NCBI GenBank assembly: GCA_031763025.1
Contig: JASSKH010000006.1
Location: 14,659,479-14,723,478, forward strand
Length of the DNA: 64,000 nt
Direction of reading: 5' to 3'
Source: Macrocystis pyrifera
Lineage: Eukaryota > Sar > Phaeophyceae > Laminariales > Laminariaceae
In this document: in pieces, positions 55,301 to 64,000 of the stretch
Position numbering within the stretch: the stretch's first letter is position 1
How the letters are laid out: every line of letters starts with the position of its first letter
Position numbers and translations under genes: made by a program
The notes under the pieces: generated by a model
Databases searched by the model: none
The model's input: only the letters and a program-made list of their open reading frames with translations
What the model was told of the DNA's origin: nothing

Positions 55301-57568
55301 CTCCCCACCGCTTTCAACTATGCATCAGCTGAACATGAAGATGGAAGTTGCATAGGAGTACCGCAATCGAGGAGGACTACCAGCGCAAATAACGAAGGGA
55401 AAACATCGTTAAAAGAAGTACTCCAAAGTGAGCGCCAGAGGGAGTGCGGAGGGTACAGGTCTTCTCAGGAGTCTGCGAGAAGACTACTGCCGCTTGAGGG
55501 CGAGTTCAAGGGTGAAGTGTCGGCGACATCAGAGTATTCGTCTCCGCACACCTCAGCGGACTCGCACAGCCGTCAGCAGACGATGCTGGCGGGTCAGCGC
55601 GAGTACGGCGAGGCGATGTTGCACTCCATCACGCGCATCAGGGCCGAGGTGTTTTTCCGGGCGTCGCAGCCTGCTCTGGCGGCATCTGCCGTCCTGTCGG
55701 TTTGCGACGGCACTCGTGCGATGGCCGCACCCGCTGTGTCTTTCCTCCTTCGGGGTGAAGAGCCGGAGTTGGCATATGCAGCGGCCAGAGCACTGCGCTT
55801 CCCGGCTAGAGAGTTAGGCCCGCTTGCTCGGGAGATGGCGAGAAGGGCCGAGGCCTGGGGGGACCCGAATCTGTCGGCGGAGCTTCTTTTGGATGCTGGA
55901 GGGAACGATGACGTAGTTAGCCGTGGATGCAGCACAGGGGGCAGCATTTCTGGCGAAAGCCTTCGACACGAAGGAGGTATTAAAGCCGCGGCTGGGGATG
56001 GGGGGTATTGGCCAGCTGATGTGTATGGTTCGTGCGGAGAAGAAGCCGGTCCGCGAGGAGCAGCTACGGTGACGTCACGTTCCGGGAGCGCGAAAGACGC
56101 CTTCGCCAGTCCCAGAGTCAAACTACGAAGCAGAAAATTGTATCTAGAAGATGCGGCCGCCGCAGGAAGCCGTGGCATGGACGCGGAGGTGATACGGCTG
56201 CTGGTGTTGGGCGGCGACTTAGAGCGCGCCGCTGAGCGTGGCGCTTCGTTTCTCCGGACGTTCGTGTCGGCCTTATCGGTCCCCCCCCGGTCTTTGAAAA
56301 TCGCGTCCGCGGTAGTGCGAGCGCTCGGCAACGGCAGCGGGCTCTGCTCGCTATCGAATCGGGTGTCCCCGATACTCCGAACTGAAATACTCGCCTACTC
56401 AAGCTATATCGGCGCGCTCGAAGCGATGGCGAGGGGCTACCATCCCGTTGTCACCTCGCTGCTGCGAAACGCCTCGAACTGCGTCCAAGCGGCCACGAGA
56501 CTATCAGAAAAGCTGACGGAACAAGAGCGTACCGATGCTGACGCAAAGGACGGTCTGGATCAAGAAGGCAGCCGTTCTCCGGCCCGCCGGCGTCCACGAC
56601 GTCAGAAGTCTCCGCGTTGGGTGTCCGACTTCCCGCCCTGCATGTCCGTCGGGGCGTTAGCTCTGGCCGCCATTGAGCACATCATGGCATGGTCATCTGG
56701 AGAGGGGAGCCCACACTCGGCGGAAGCCTGGGTTGGACCGCGCTGCACCCGCGAGGCGGCGTGGAGAATCGCGCATCGAATACGCACCGAGGAAAACCTG
56801 TCCGCTAAATATGCCAAGACCGTGGACGATCTCCTGTTATCTGTGGAGCGCGGCGCTGCCGTCGCTTCCCAGAGGATGGGTGTTCCTATCGCAGGAACAC
56901 CGATTACAACGTTTCCGGCCCCCGCGGATGGTTCAGAGGCCAAGAGCAGGGACGACGACGGTGATGATGACCTCCTGTTATCTGTGGAGCACGGCGCTGC
57001 CGTCGCTTCCCAGAGAATGGGCGTTCCTATCGCAGGAACACCGATTACAACGTTTCCGGCCCCCGCGGATGGTTCAGAGGCCAAGAGCAGGGACAACGAC
57101 GGTGATGATGACGACTGCATCAAAAACGGCGAATCATGCACTGCCTTCTCCAACAGGAACGAAGAGGACATCAGGAGCTGCGAACGTATTCCAACCTCCA
57201 CCGGCGGCGAAAATTCGTCTTCATCAACGTCATCTCCATGGCGAGATGACTATTTAGACATTGTCGTCAGTGGTTCCCGCCTGCCCACCTGCCGCCGCCA
57301 CGAGCGAGTTGCCTGGAGAACACAGCAGAAGACGGCGCCGCCTCGAAGGCGGGACTCGGCCGCTCGAAGGCGAGACTCGCTAGCAGGCTATCTCCCGCCA
57401 TCCACGGTCTCCCCTGATTTCGGGCAGGACACACTGCCACCCCTGCGGGGGGCGACATTCATATTGGAAGACGGGGAGACCGCCATGGGGTTGAGCGAGG
57501 CCGTGATGTGGGCCAAGGTCAACCCTTTCAGCCCGCTAAACACGGGGTCGCGAATCATGCCCTTCTGA
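43359..57568 (+). CDS. WDR17: WDR17 orthologue (WD40-repeat protein)
   Basis: Exons matched to WDR17: likely start 43359 to 43400 or 43410 (MKQVKLHPVG); 45256-45419; 46129-46332; 46497-46859; 48384-48551; one from about 50465-50560 to 50947; 52163-52380; 53131-53343; 53813-57568 (TGA). Junction phases agree from the second exon to the fifth and from the sixth listed to the last. Family segments occur in order: STLTTYVYD, GHVETIFACAHRPEDPDTLA, GAIYSLAWSADGRRIAST, YTHPGALFGCDWCPG, LASGSDDGSIIVW, NSEIPWLLLSGSWDGTVRAW and NDHVADVYGL. The post-WD40 segments GLGRWERALALAPGVGMEYW and QPALAASAVLSV follow. Three points are open: the exon 1/2 phase, a stretch matching human residues after the fifth exon that I could not place (48552 to about 50465), and an apparent frameshift at 54270-54275. 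About 1,850 residues, longer than human WDR17 (about 1,320), mostly from low-complexity insertions in the last exon. It probably acts as a scaffold; its exact role is not established. Confidence 0.9.
44430..44560 (-). mobile_element. Old fragment of the LINE 3' UTR
   Basis: GTGTGTTATCTTCACATTGAA, then ACACCCAGTGTCCGTCTTAA and GTGGTCGCAGAATGTGAGAC, follow the 3'-UTR order of the LINEs at 28-36 kb with heavy divergence. It lies in WDR17 intron 1. Confidence 0.6.
46905..47065 (-). repeat. Two tandem copies of the poly-C-linked unit
   Basis: CTCGAAAGGGATGCGTGGTC then AATGGTCAAGCGACTAAGGC then ACAAATGAGTACGCCCCCC occurs twice in tandem, each time followed by a C-rich tract. It is the reverse complement of the unit beside the 75-base G run at 14052. 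Confidence 0.82.
47150..47345. repeat. GATC-rich dispersed repeat, block 2
   Basis: TGCATGATCAAGGACATGCT then TCCTGGTTTAGACCTGTACA is an inverted relative of 13150-13230 (CTGTACAGTACAGATCCAAC, CAGGAAACATGTGCTAGACC). Boundaries are uncertain. Confidence 0.4.
47955..48357 (+). repeat. 54-57 bp minisatellite in WDR17 intron, about seven units
   Basis: The same unit as at 21600-21860: GTAGCATGACTCTACCGCGC then TGTAGAGGCATGGCCCAAAC then GTACCCCCT. The array ends about 15 bases before the polypyrimidine tract of the 48384 acceptor. Confidence 0.9.
48925..49460 (+). repeat. Diverged 178 bp tandem repeat, three units
   Basis: Unit landmarks recur near 48928, 49107 and 49283: CGATACACAAGTGCAAG, then TGTTGCTGGTGCAGCAGGCG, then CGTTGACGCTCATACGTAG, then CGGAATGTTGGTCAGCGTCG. 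Open frames through the array are a by-product. It lies between two placed WDR17 exons. Confidence 0.78.
51350..51445. repeat. CGGGT/ACCCG-rich imperfect palindrome
   Basis: CGGTTCAGGTCGGGTTGGGC and the facing GACCCGAGCCGCGGTTCGGG make a GC-rich foldback in a WDR17 intron, akin to the (ACCCG)n patch at 4769-4806. Confidence 0.5.
51664..51768 (-). mobile_element. MITE family 1, copy in WDR17 intron
   Basis: TTACGGGGGACCATAGTAAT ... TAGTATGGTCTCCCGTAA with TA on both sides; reverse core CACACAAAAACCTATATG. Confidence 0.92.
56831..57112 (+). repeat. 141 bp in-frame tandem duplication in the WDR17 last exon
   Basis: Two consecutive 141 bp (47-codon) units are almost identical. CTCCTGTTATCTGTGGAGCG begins at 56831 and its partner at 56972. 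Each encodes LLLSVE then GAAVASQRMGVPIAGTPITT then FPAPADGSEAKSRD. Only a few base differences are visible, so the duplication is young. It lies in a low-complexity, poorly conserved part of the protein. Confidence 0.95.
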
Positions 57569-58839
57569 GGAGCTTCCCATCGTTGGTGCTGTTTTCTACA
57601 TGCACCATCTGCAACCATGTTCGGGACAGCGTAGGTGGAGTTAGAATTGGGCACGCTTCAGCTGGGAAAGGGTCCATACATTGATCAGATCACGATCGAG
57701 ATAATCTAGATCCCATATTAGCCGTTATGACAGATGCCACCCGGCTAACATGTTCTTAAGAGCTGCGGCATGCAGATCATATAGATCCCACCTGGCAAAC
57801 ATTCTCCTGATCGTGCAGATGACATCGGTCAAGGGCCTATCTACCCCTAAATATCTATATAATGAAATGGTGATATGATGATCTGATCTGTTGGTGTGGG
57901 AAAGGTTCACTCGTCGCCATAATCTAGTCCGTCATTAAATCACAAGACACGTTCCAATAATTACGTAGTGAATCGAGGATCTCGGGATCTTCACGCACGG
58001 TCATGGGGACGGGCGGTGGGCGGCGGGGGGGGGGTTGGACTGCGCTCGTTTTGGTGAATGCTCCATTCAATGCCCGTGTGTGCGCTATAAGGAAAGCGGC
58101 AGCATGCTGTAGACGCTCGTGCACCCTCTTGCTTGTACTGTAGTCTGTCGCGACTGCGGCGATGACGCTGGGCGCTTCATGTGAATTCCGAAGCTCCAGC
58201 GTGCGGTGTTTGCAGTTCGCACGTTTTGTTCAAGTTTTCCTGGTATGTACCCTAACGATGCTGCGGCGATTCTCTGATAGAGTACAAAAAAGGACACGTT
58301 TCGCACCGACCGAGCTACTTCTCTTGCAAACGTCGGGCGGGGGTACGCCCTTGCAACGAAAACACACGGTGTAGGAAAATCTTTGAGGCTTGAATCTGAG
58401 TTGCACAAAACACCGACACAATGCACAGTTCGACGCTCGCACAAAGTTCAAGTTCATCAAACGATCATTTGCTATTGTCTCAATTCACTTCTTTGCCGCT
58501 GCCAAGCCCAAGGCTCGAACAACGTCACCCCACAAATTTGTTTGCGAATATTCTACGACAACGAGAGGCCAACGACGAACGCTCTTATTTAGCCCAAACG
58601 AGAGGGAATGCGCAAAAAGCATGTGCGCACCAATCAGTGGCAGAAACCTTCCGTCTCAACTGGATCACGTTATCTACCAGAGGGCACCTGCGCACGCAGT
58701 GCAAGCGCTATCTATCTGTCCACAGATTCCCACGCACACGGCCACGCCATCCACAGCGCAGCTGCCACAACATTTCCCATATCTCGGCTAAAACGAACAG
58801 CCACCTCACGAATACCAGTATCACTTGTAGTCTCCACAG
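57569..58839. other. Convergent intergenic region between WDR17 and POLR2E
   Basis: About 1.27 kb between the WDR17 stop and the POLR2E stop. From 57645 to 57965 lies the third GATC-rich repeat block (GCATGCAGATCATATAGATC, GATGATCTGATCTG). Overlapping plus-strand open frames at 58390-58843 are antisense to the expected POLR2E 3' UTR and show no family signal. No polyadenylation signal could be assigned with confidence. Confidence 0.5.
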
Positions 58840-61800
58840 CTAAATGCAGAGGCGGTAGGTCACATATCGCCCTGCGGTTTCGCTGGGTCGGGTGATCTTG
58901 CACACTTGTCCTTTCTGCGCAGGGTGCACATGAACGCATTACACAGCAGCCGCAACCGACGACGACGACAAGGCGAAGGGAAATGGTCAAGGGGTGGTTA
59001 GTCGCGTTGGCAGTCACATGCGCGCGTCATGCCATGCTAAAACGCGCCCATGCACAACCATAATGTGTTTGGACCCTGAACGATTCTCCTTATTCCCTGA
59101 AAGAAATACTAACGGCACGCGAAGCGCGGTCGCGAGGAGGGCAGGGTCACTTCCGTTTAGGAAACACGCACTAGGGCGTTGCCAGTACAATTTTAAACGA
59201 GATACGCCCAGGTGTACCTTCGTGGAGTACCCGCAATGAACCATCGAATAAAAAACATGGAACGGTCGCTCCACGCAACACTAGTAGAACTGTTTGACAA
59301 GGCTGCTCCGTGTAAGTATACACCACGCGCAGCACAACACAGCACAAAAAATCACAACAAAGCAAGCACAACACAGCACAGCACCGCACCTCACCGCACA
59401 GCATAGCACAGCGCAGTCACAGCACAAACACCGCACCTGCATCCCGTAAAATCTTGCCACCGGGTCCGTTGTCTGTATCCGGGGCAGCTGCGTGTCCTTC
59501 AGTTTGTATCGCTTAAGAAGTTCTGCTTTCTGCTCCGGGAGCAGTACCTGCATTGCACGACACGGCACCGCACGGAGTAGCAAACGAAAACAAATCCAGC
59601 GGCGGTGAAAAATGGCTTGGTCAGGCAAACGAAACAAAAAACAGCAGTGCCGGAAAAAGTGGCTAGGTAAGGCAGACGAAAAAAAAAAACGCAGCTGTGC
59701 AAGACGTGGCTTGGTCAGGCTAACGCTTACTGGCACCGTTCAGCAGTAATAGGACACGAGGGCGCCGCATCGCGCAGCTGCACGCACGAAAGGAGCAGAG
59801 GGCGTATCGTGCTACTAGCCCCGCACCACAGAACGAATAAAAGACGCGGGCTTGCGCGATGGCGACGAAGCCGACAAGACTTGTCAGAGCTAGGCGAGTT
59901 CTTGTGGTGGATCGAACCCTCATTCCCCCCACCTTGTGCTCCGGCACTAGCGTGTGCTCCGTGATGTCCAACATCAATTCGGCGTCTTTGAAGTCTTCCA
60001 CTTGAACCTGCGGACGCGGCACACGACCGAGACACGGAATGATTCACCATCCCCAATGGTAGCCGGCAACGGAAACGGTAGCATGTACTTTGGTAGATCG
60101 TAGGTTGTTCTTCGCCCCGTGTCACACACTTCTAGGTATCAAGTTGAAACCATTTGGCCTACAGCGTGAGAGCCAGACGGGGAGCCGCGCGGTAGAGAGC
60201 GTTGTGTTCTCGGTCGAACCCCACACCGAGGTGTGAATGCCGCCCAGGGCGTACAAAAATCACACACGAACCAGACCGGCGCACACTGCACTTTGGCGAG
60301 GCAGTAAGTAAAAGCTCTCCATAGCATGAACGACAGAAGTTCTTTAAATATACGATGGGCATGCCAAATTAGCAGGTCTGCTCACTGCATCTCACCAAAA
60401 CAAAAAACGGTAGCAGGTTACCCGCGCAAGCAGATAGACGAGAAACATCGGCAATTATAAAACCTTACGACGAAAGCCACCACCGTTATAACATACTCGC
60501 GAAACCGGTAACCCTGCCGGATCAACCACAACTACAACCTACGGAAGGTGTCGCACCCTCCTCGAAGCATGCTTGCTAACATAGATACCTCTCGTTGTGC
60601 GCAGAGCTCCATGATCGCCGACCGCGCAAAGGGCGTTATGCCGCCCTTGATCACAATGATGGCCTTTTTCACCTCCTCCGCCAGCATTTTGTCGGAGTAG
60701 CTCCGGATGGGCTTTACCCCGACCTAACCGCGCGGAAAACGCATACCAACGAAAAACAGAGTAAGAAGGGTCGCGTGCATTATGCCCATCCAAGTACCCA
60801 CACCGCCGTTGCTCTAATGCCATTTGCCCCACTAGAATACCTGAAGCCATCTGATCAAACACCTGGATACGTCCGACTAAACGCCTGAACCAAACTGCGC
60901 TTCGCCTCACACTCAGAAAAAAATGAAAAACCCAAAACCGGACCCCCCCCCCCCCCCCCCCCCCCCCGCCGCTCATGAACTTACTGAGGCCGCTCTCTTT
61001 TCGGGTTCACAACAAAAAGTGCGCGGGGTTCGGCTCGAGCCATCGCTGGTGCTCGCGCTGAAGCGACGCCTGTACGTTTCATCGAGCGAAACACTTCCGC
61101 AATTGCGCTGGTAGTGCAGGAGGTGCGCCGATATGTATAATACGTGTCCAAAAGCTGCACGTAGTGGGTCACCAACGGAGGTACCAAAACCGTTTTGTAT
61201 GCCAAACAAACACGTTGCAGATGAGTCTCACAACTGCAGTACGAGTAGAGCTGATATGCCGGATTTTCTATGTGGGCTTCAGCCTTCGTCCAAAAGCATA
61301 CCTGGTAGTAGTTGCTAGAAAAAGACGGTATCTATTTAGAGTTTGGACTAACGAGCGCCTCGCACAGGGGAGGAAATCCAGCAAAACTAAACCAAATGAT
61401 TGTTCTACTTATTGATATTATCCCAAGTAAGGAGAGGAGAAGCAAAGAGAAGCGGGCGCACCTTCTCGTCATCTGGGAAGAAAACAAAAATTTGGTCCAT
61501 AGGGTCGTCCACCTGGAGACCGACAGCGTCCCGAATCGAGCATGGATCACGTTGCACGGCGGCGAGGACCGAGCCAGACAATAGCAGCAGTAGCAGTAGC
61601 AGCAGCAGCAGTAGCAGAAGTAGCAGCAATAATAGCGGCGGTGGCAGCAACAGCGGCAGCAGTGAGACGCAATCACGGCAATTGGTAGTTCACGACGGAT
61701 ACCGCTGGAACGACGCAACGCAATAGTACACAAGATTTACACACGTAGGTCAAGTATCAATAGGTGAAACCCGCAAAATCTGTTCGTCTTGGGTGTCGGG

Positions 61801-64000
61801 GAGGCCACATTGTCACGTCGTGTCCTGCCCAAAGCCGGAGCCTCGATTATTCGGCCAAACACAAAGGGAAGGTCACTTCGAGTTGGAATGAGACAATACA
61901 ACTGTTGTACCAGATTTGACCCTGGCGATACATGACTTTCGACGAGATCTTCAATCTCATAGCTGATTGTTTTTTTCAAGGGTTTTAGCTAAAATCAGGT
62001 ATATTTGGCCACCTTTCGGCCAAAATCAGTTACATGCCAAAAACAAGTACAAAACACACCCCTGGAGCCCTGCTATTGGCCAGGTTGACATCGTAACTGA
62101 TTTTGGTTCGAAAAGGCCAAGCAAGATGTACCTGACTTTGTCTACTAACTTTCAACTGACTTTGAACCAATCAGAGAGGCCATACGTACACTGTTTTTTC
62201 TCTCCGTATGCGTCTGCCCTCCCTCGGTTGAAATTTCTCGGTATTGACGTATAAACTCTGTACTCGTACGTCGTACGTAAAAGTACGTATTTATACATGC
62301 ACATGAATACATGCGTACGCTGGTTTCACTTTTTCTTCTTTGGGGTGTGCGATGTGTTTCAGTTGTTAATAGTTGTTGTGATGTGTACTCTGTTGTTTTA
62401 TGGTCACAGCAGCCTTTACAGCACCATGGACACACGGCATTTCGTCTGCACCACCCCGCGTCGAGGTGGTCTCAGTTTTGGTACGTACGGCAAAGTAATT
62501 TCGTGCCGAGTAGGCGGTTCCGCGAGGACGGTCTAGAAGCTCAAGCTGTCAACGGGGGGGGGACGCCAGAGTAAGTTTACTTGGTACTCCCGCCGTGGCG
62601 AAACAAACGAAGCATATTAATAGTGACTCTCTGCAGGTCCAAGTGGAGCCCGTGGTACCTATATCCTGAAAAAAAACAACACAATTTAGATTTTGGAGAC
62701 CATGTGGCACACTTAATGCTTTAGGCGCATTGTTTTTTTCCCGGATTTTCATGGGCATAATCTCGCATTATGTACTTGGTTTTGGCATGTACCTGATTTT
62801 GGCTCAAACGGATCAGGTATACCTGATTTTGGCATTTGCCCTTTAACTTTCAGTATGTATATACTCCTCGACTGCCGCTGCGCCGTATCACCAATAGAGC
62901 GACTGCAGCTACATGGTAGTAAGAAAGTCACATTTGGAGCCTGTCGTGTGACCACGGACTCAATATTTGAGCACTTTGGACATGAGTTAAGAACGTACCG
63001 CGCGAGTGACATGTAATTTAGCACACCCCCCTCGGGGCTGATTTCCAAGATGATTGTTTCGACAACGGTGAGAGCGACCGATGCGCCTTTTATCTACTGC
63101 TGTACGATTATATTGGAAATATCTCGACGAGCTCTTCCCAAGGCCACCATTTAGTTGCGTCTGCCCCTCCCCGCCGGTTTGGGAGTAGGTTTTACAATCC
63201 GCGAGCTCGGATCTTTGGGGGTGTTTTTAACTTGAAAATTGCCCAGCGAGGTCTGCACTTCGGAAACGTCGTCCGCAATTGAGAAAATTCCTGATTCGAT
63301 GCAAATCCGGCGCAGCCGCGTTTATGGCAAGTTTTGACCCGTTTTTGCTGCGGTTTGGGGTAAGGGTTAGGGTTAGAGTCAGGGGTTGGGTTGGGTCTTC
63401 GCCCGTACCTTGCTCCCAACAGGAACCAAAATACCTGAACAGCCTACCAACCTGAACATCCTACCTCACAGATTGTAAAAGGACCTCGTTTGGAGATAAT
63501 CGGAGACGAAAATCATCCCAAGGGGCCCTGGGGTGTTGTAGCCGGCGTCCCCGGTGGCTTAGTAGGTGGTCCGCGTGCTTACTATTAATAAAGTGGGTTC
63601 AAGTCTCACCAAGTGCATACTCGTAAAATACTTTCTTGCATACAAATTGATTATTATTATTAAGCGGAAACCGCGAAAGCGTGAGTGAGCTACACTCGAT
63701 GAAAATCGACGAGCAGTGGGAATGCTGAACCAACCCTATTCCGCGACAAAAAGTGAACGCACGTACCGAGGGGGAGAAGGGACGACACCTGTCACCACAC
63801 GGCTTGTCCAGAAGAAGACCGCTGAGGGTAAAACCTCCTGCGAGTTAAGCTACAACACTACAACACCCCCACGCAGCAGTTCGTACGAGTACGAGTACCT
63901 AAAAAAAGTTATTCGTCGATTAGCCCCCACCTCACCCACCTTTTCCACCAGGAGAGTCATGTCCTCTCGCTTCGGGTCGGCCCCGAAGTCCTCCACGAAC
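58840..64000 (-). CDS. POLR2E: RPABC1 (RPB5), shared subunit of RNA polymerases I, II and III; N-terminus beyond the window
   Basis: Six minus-strand exons, all phase 0: 64000-63940 (partial), 61512-61462, 60723-60589, 60007-59933, 59547-59437 and 58914-58840 (TAG). The peptides line up with eukaryotic RPB5. [48 protein letters not shown] and [12 protein letters not shown] lie in the jaw half. [38 protein letters not shown] and [20 protein letters not shown] form the RPB5/RpoH C-terminal domain. 168 codons are visible of about 210 expected. The protein ends YRLCI rather than YRLV/YRLVQ and has two extra residues at the 60589/60007 junction; both are mild. It sits in the nuclear polymerase jaw contacting downstream DNA (family knowledge). 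Introns hold a C25 run, an AGC microsatellite, a MITE and a SINE. Confidence 0.95.
60943..60967. repeat. 25-base poly-C run
   Basis: Unbroken C in the POLR2E intron between the exons at 61462 and 60723. Confidence 0.9.
61579..61660. repeat. AGC/AGT trinucleotide microsatellite
   Basis: (AGCAGT/AGC)n just upstream of the short POLR2E exon. It yields a spurious poly-Leu or poly-Ser frame. Confidence 0.85.
61980..62840. other. POLR2E intron with ATTTTGGC words
   Basis: AAAATCAGTTACATG (about 62024) and GTAACTGATTTTGG (about 62094) form an inverted pair. Further ACCTGATTTTGGC words recur near 62792 and 62822. No exon was found. Confidence 0.4.
63192..63478 (+). mobile_element. MITE family 2, copy 2 in POLR2E intron
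   Basis: TTACAATCCGCGAGC ... CTCACAGATTGTAA, with the interior of the 13643 copy (CGGATCTTTGGGGGTGTTTT; GGTAAGGGTTAGGGTTAGAG; TCTTCGCCCGTACCTTG). Confidence 0.85.
63540..63852 (+). mobile_element. tRNA-derived SINE, copy 5 in POLR2E intron
   Basis: AGCCGGCGTCCCCGGTGGCT head, B box GGGTTCAAGTCTCACCAAG and the shared body. The anticodon-arm region carries a TACTATTAATA replacement and the A-rich tail is lost after GCGAGTTAAGCTA. It lies about 90 bp from the POLR2E exon at 63940, antisense to the gene. Confidence 0.88.

Noticed and set aside
55594-56331. 245-codon minus-strand frame
   Set aside because: Antisense shadow of the GC-rich last exon of WDR17.

Overview
This is nuclear DNA of a eukaryote with widely spaced, intron-rich genes in a sea of repeats. 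Introns run from about 0.4 to 6 kb, mostly GT-AG with CAG or TAG acceptors. The noncoding DNA is crowded with MITEs, tRNA-derived SINEs, LINE fragments, minisatellites and short words such as CTGCTGTA and ACCTGGTA. My best guess is a stramenopile alga, most likely a brown alga or close relative. That guess rests on gene architecture and style only; no rRNA or organelle marker is present.

Four multi-exon genes can be built by matching splice sites, intron phase and protein family. (1) 18.87-24.09 kb, plus strand: an unrecognised coiled-coil protein with a two-helix membrane hairpin and a long charged tail. (2) 33.55-24.77 kb, minus strand: a ZNF511-family zinc-finger protein whose last exon adds a CCCH finger; its 6.1 kb first intron is full of minisatellites and LINE copies. 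(3) 43.36-57.57 kb, plus strand: a WDR17 orthologue with a WD40 N-terminal half and one huge last exon. It has a GC-AG intron, one apparent single-base frameshift at an A6 run and a 141 bp in-frame duplication. (4) 64.00-58.84 kb, minus strand, running off the right edge: RPABC1/POLR2E, the RPB5 subunit shared by RNA polymerases I, II and III. It converges on WDR17. Two lone exon candidates lie at 77-233 (minus; probably the end of a gene that starts outside this exon) and 17765-17925 (minus).

The rest is repeats. At 2.8-3.3 and 5.0-6.25 kb are foldback elements with long arms. Five SINE copies lie at 6.56, 8.36, 11.5, 14.4 and 63.5 kb. A TA-flanked MITE with TIR TTACGGGGGACC has nine copies, three nested in other repeats. 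A non-autonomous element of about 1.95 kb with 8 bp target duplications (hAT-like) occurs at 10.27-12.63 kb. At 38.44-42.45 kb one copy sits inside another in reverse orientation, making a palindrome of about 4 kb. A run of minus-strand LINE copies with (AC)n tails and a small LTR-type fossil fills 28.1-38.0 kb. Minisatellites built on CTATCGATAG (27.4-30.4 kb), and a unit of about 54-57 bp shared by introns of two different genes (21.6 and 48.0 kb), complete the picture.
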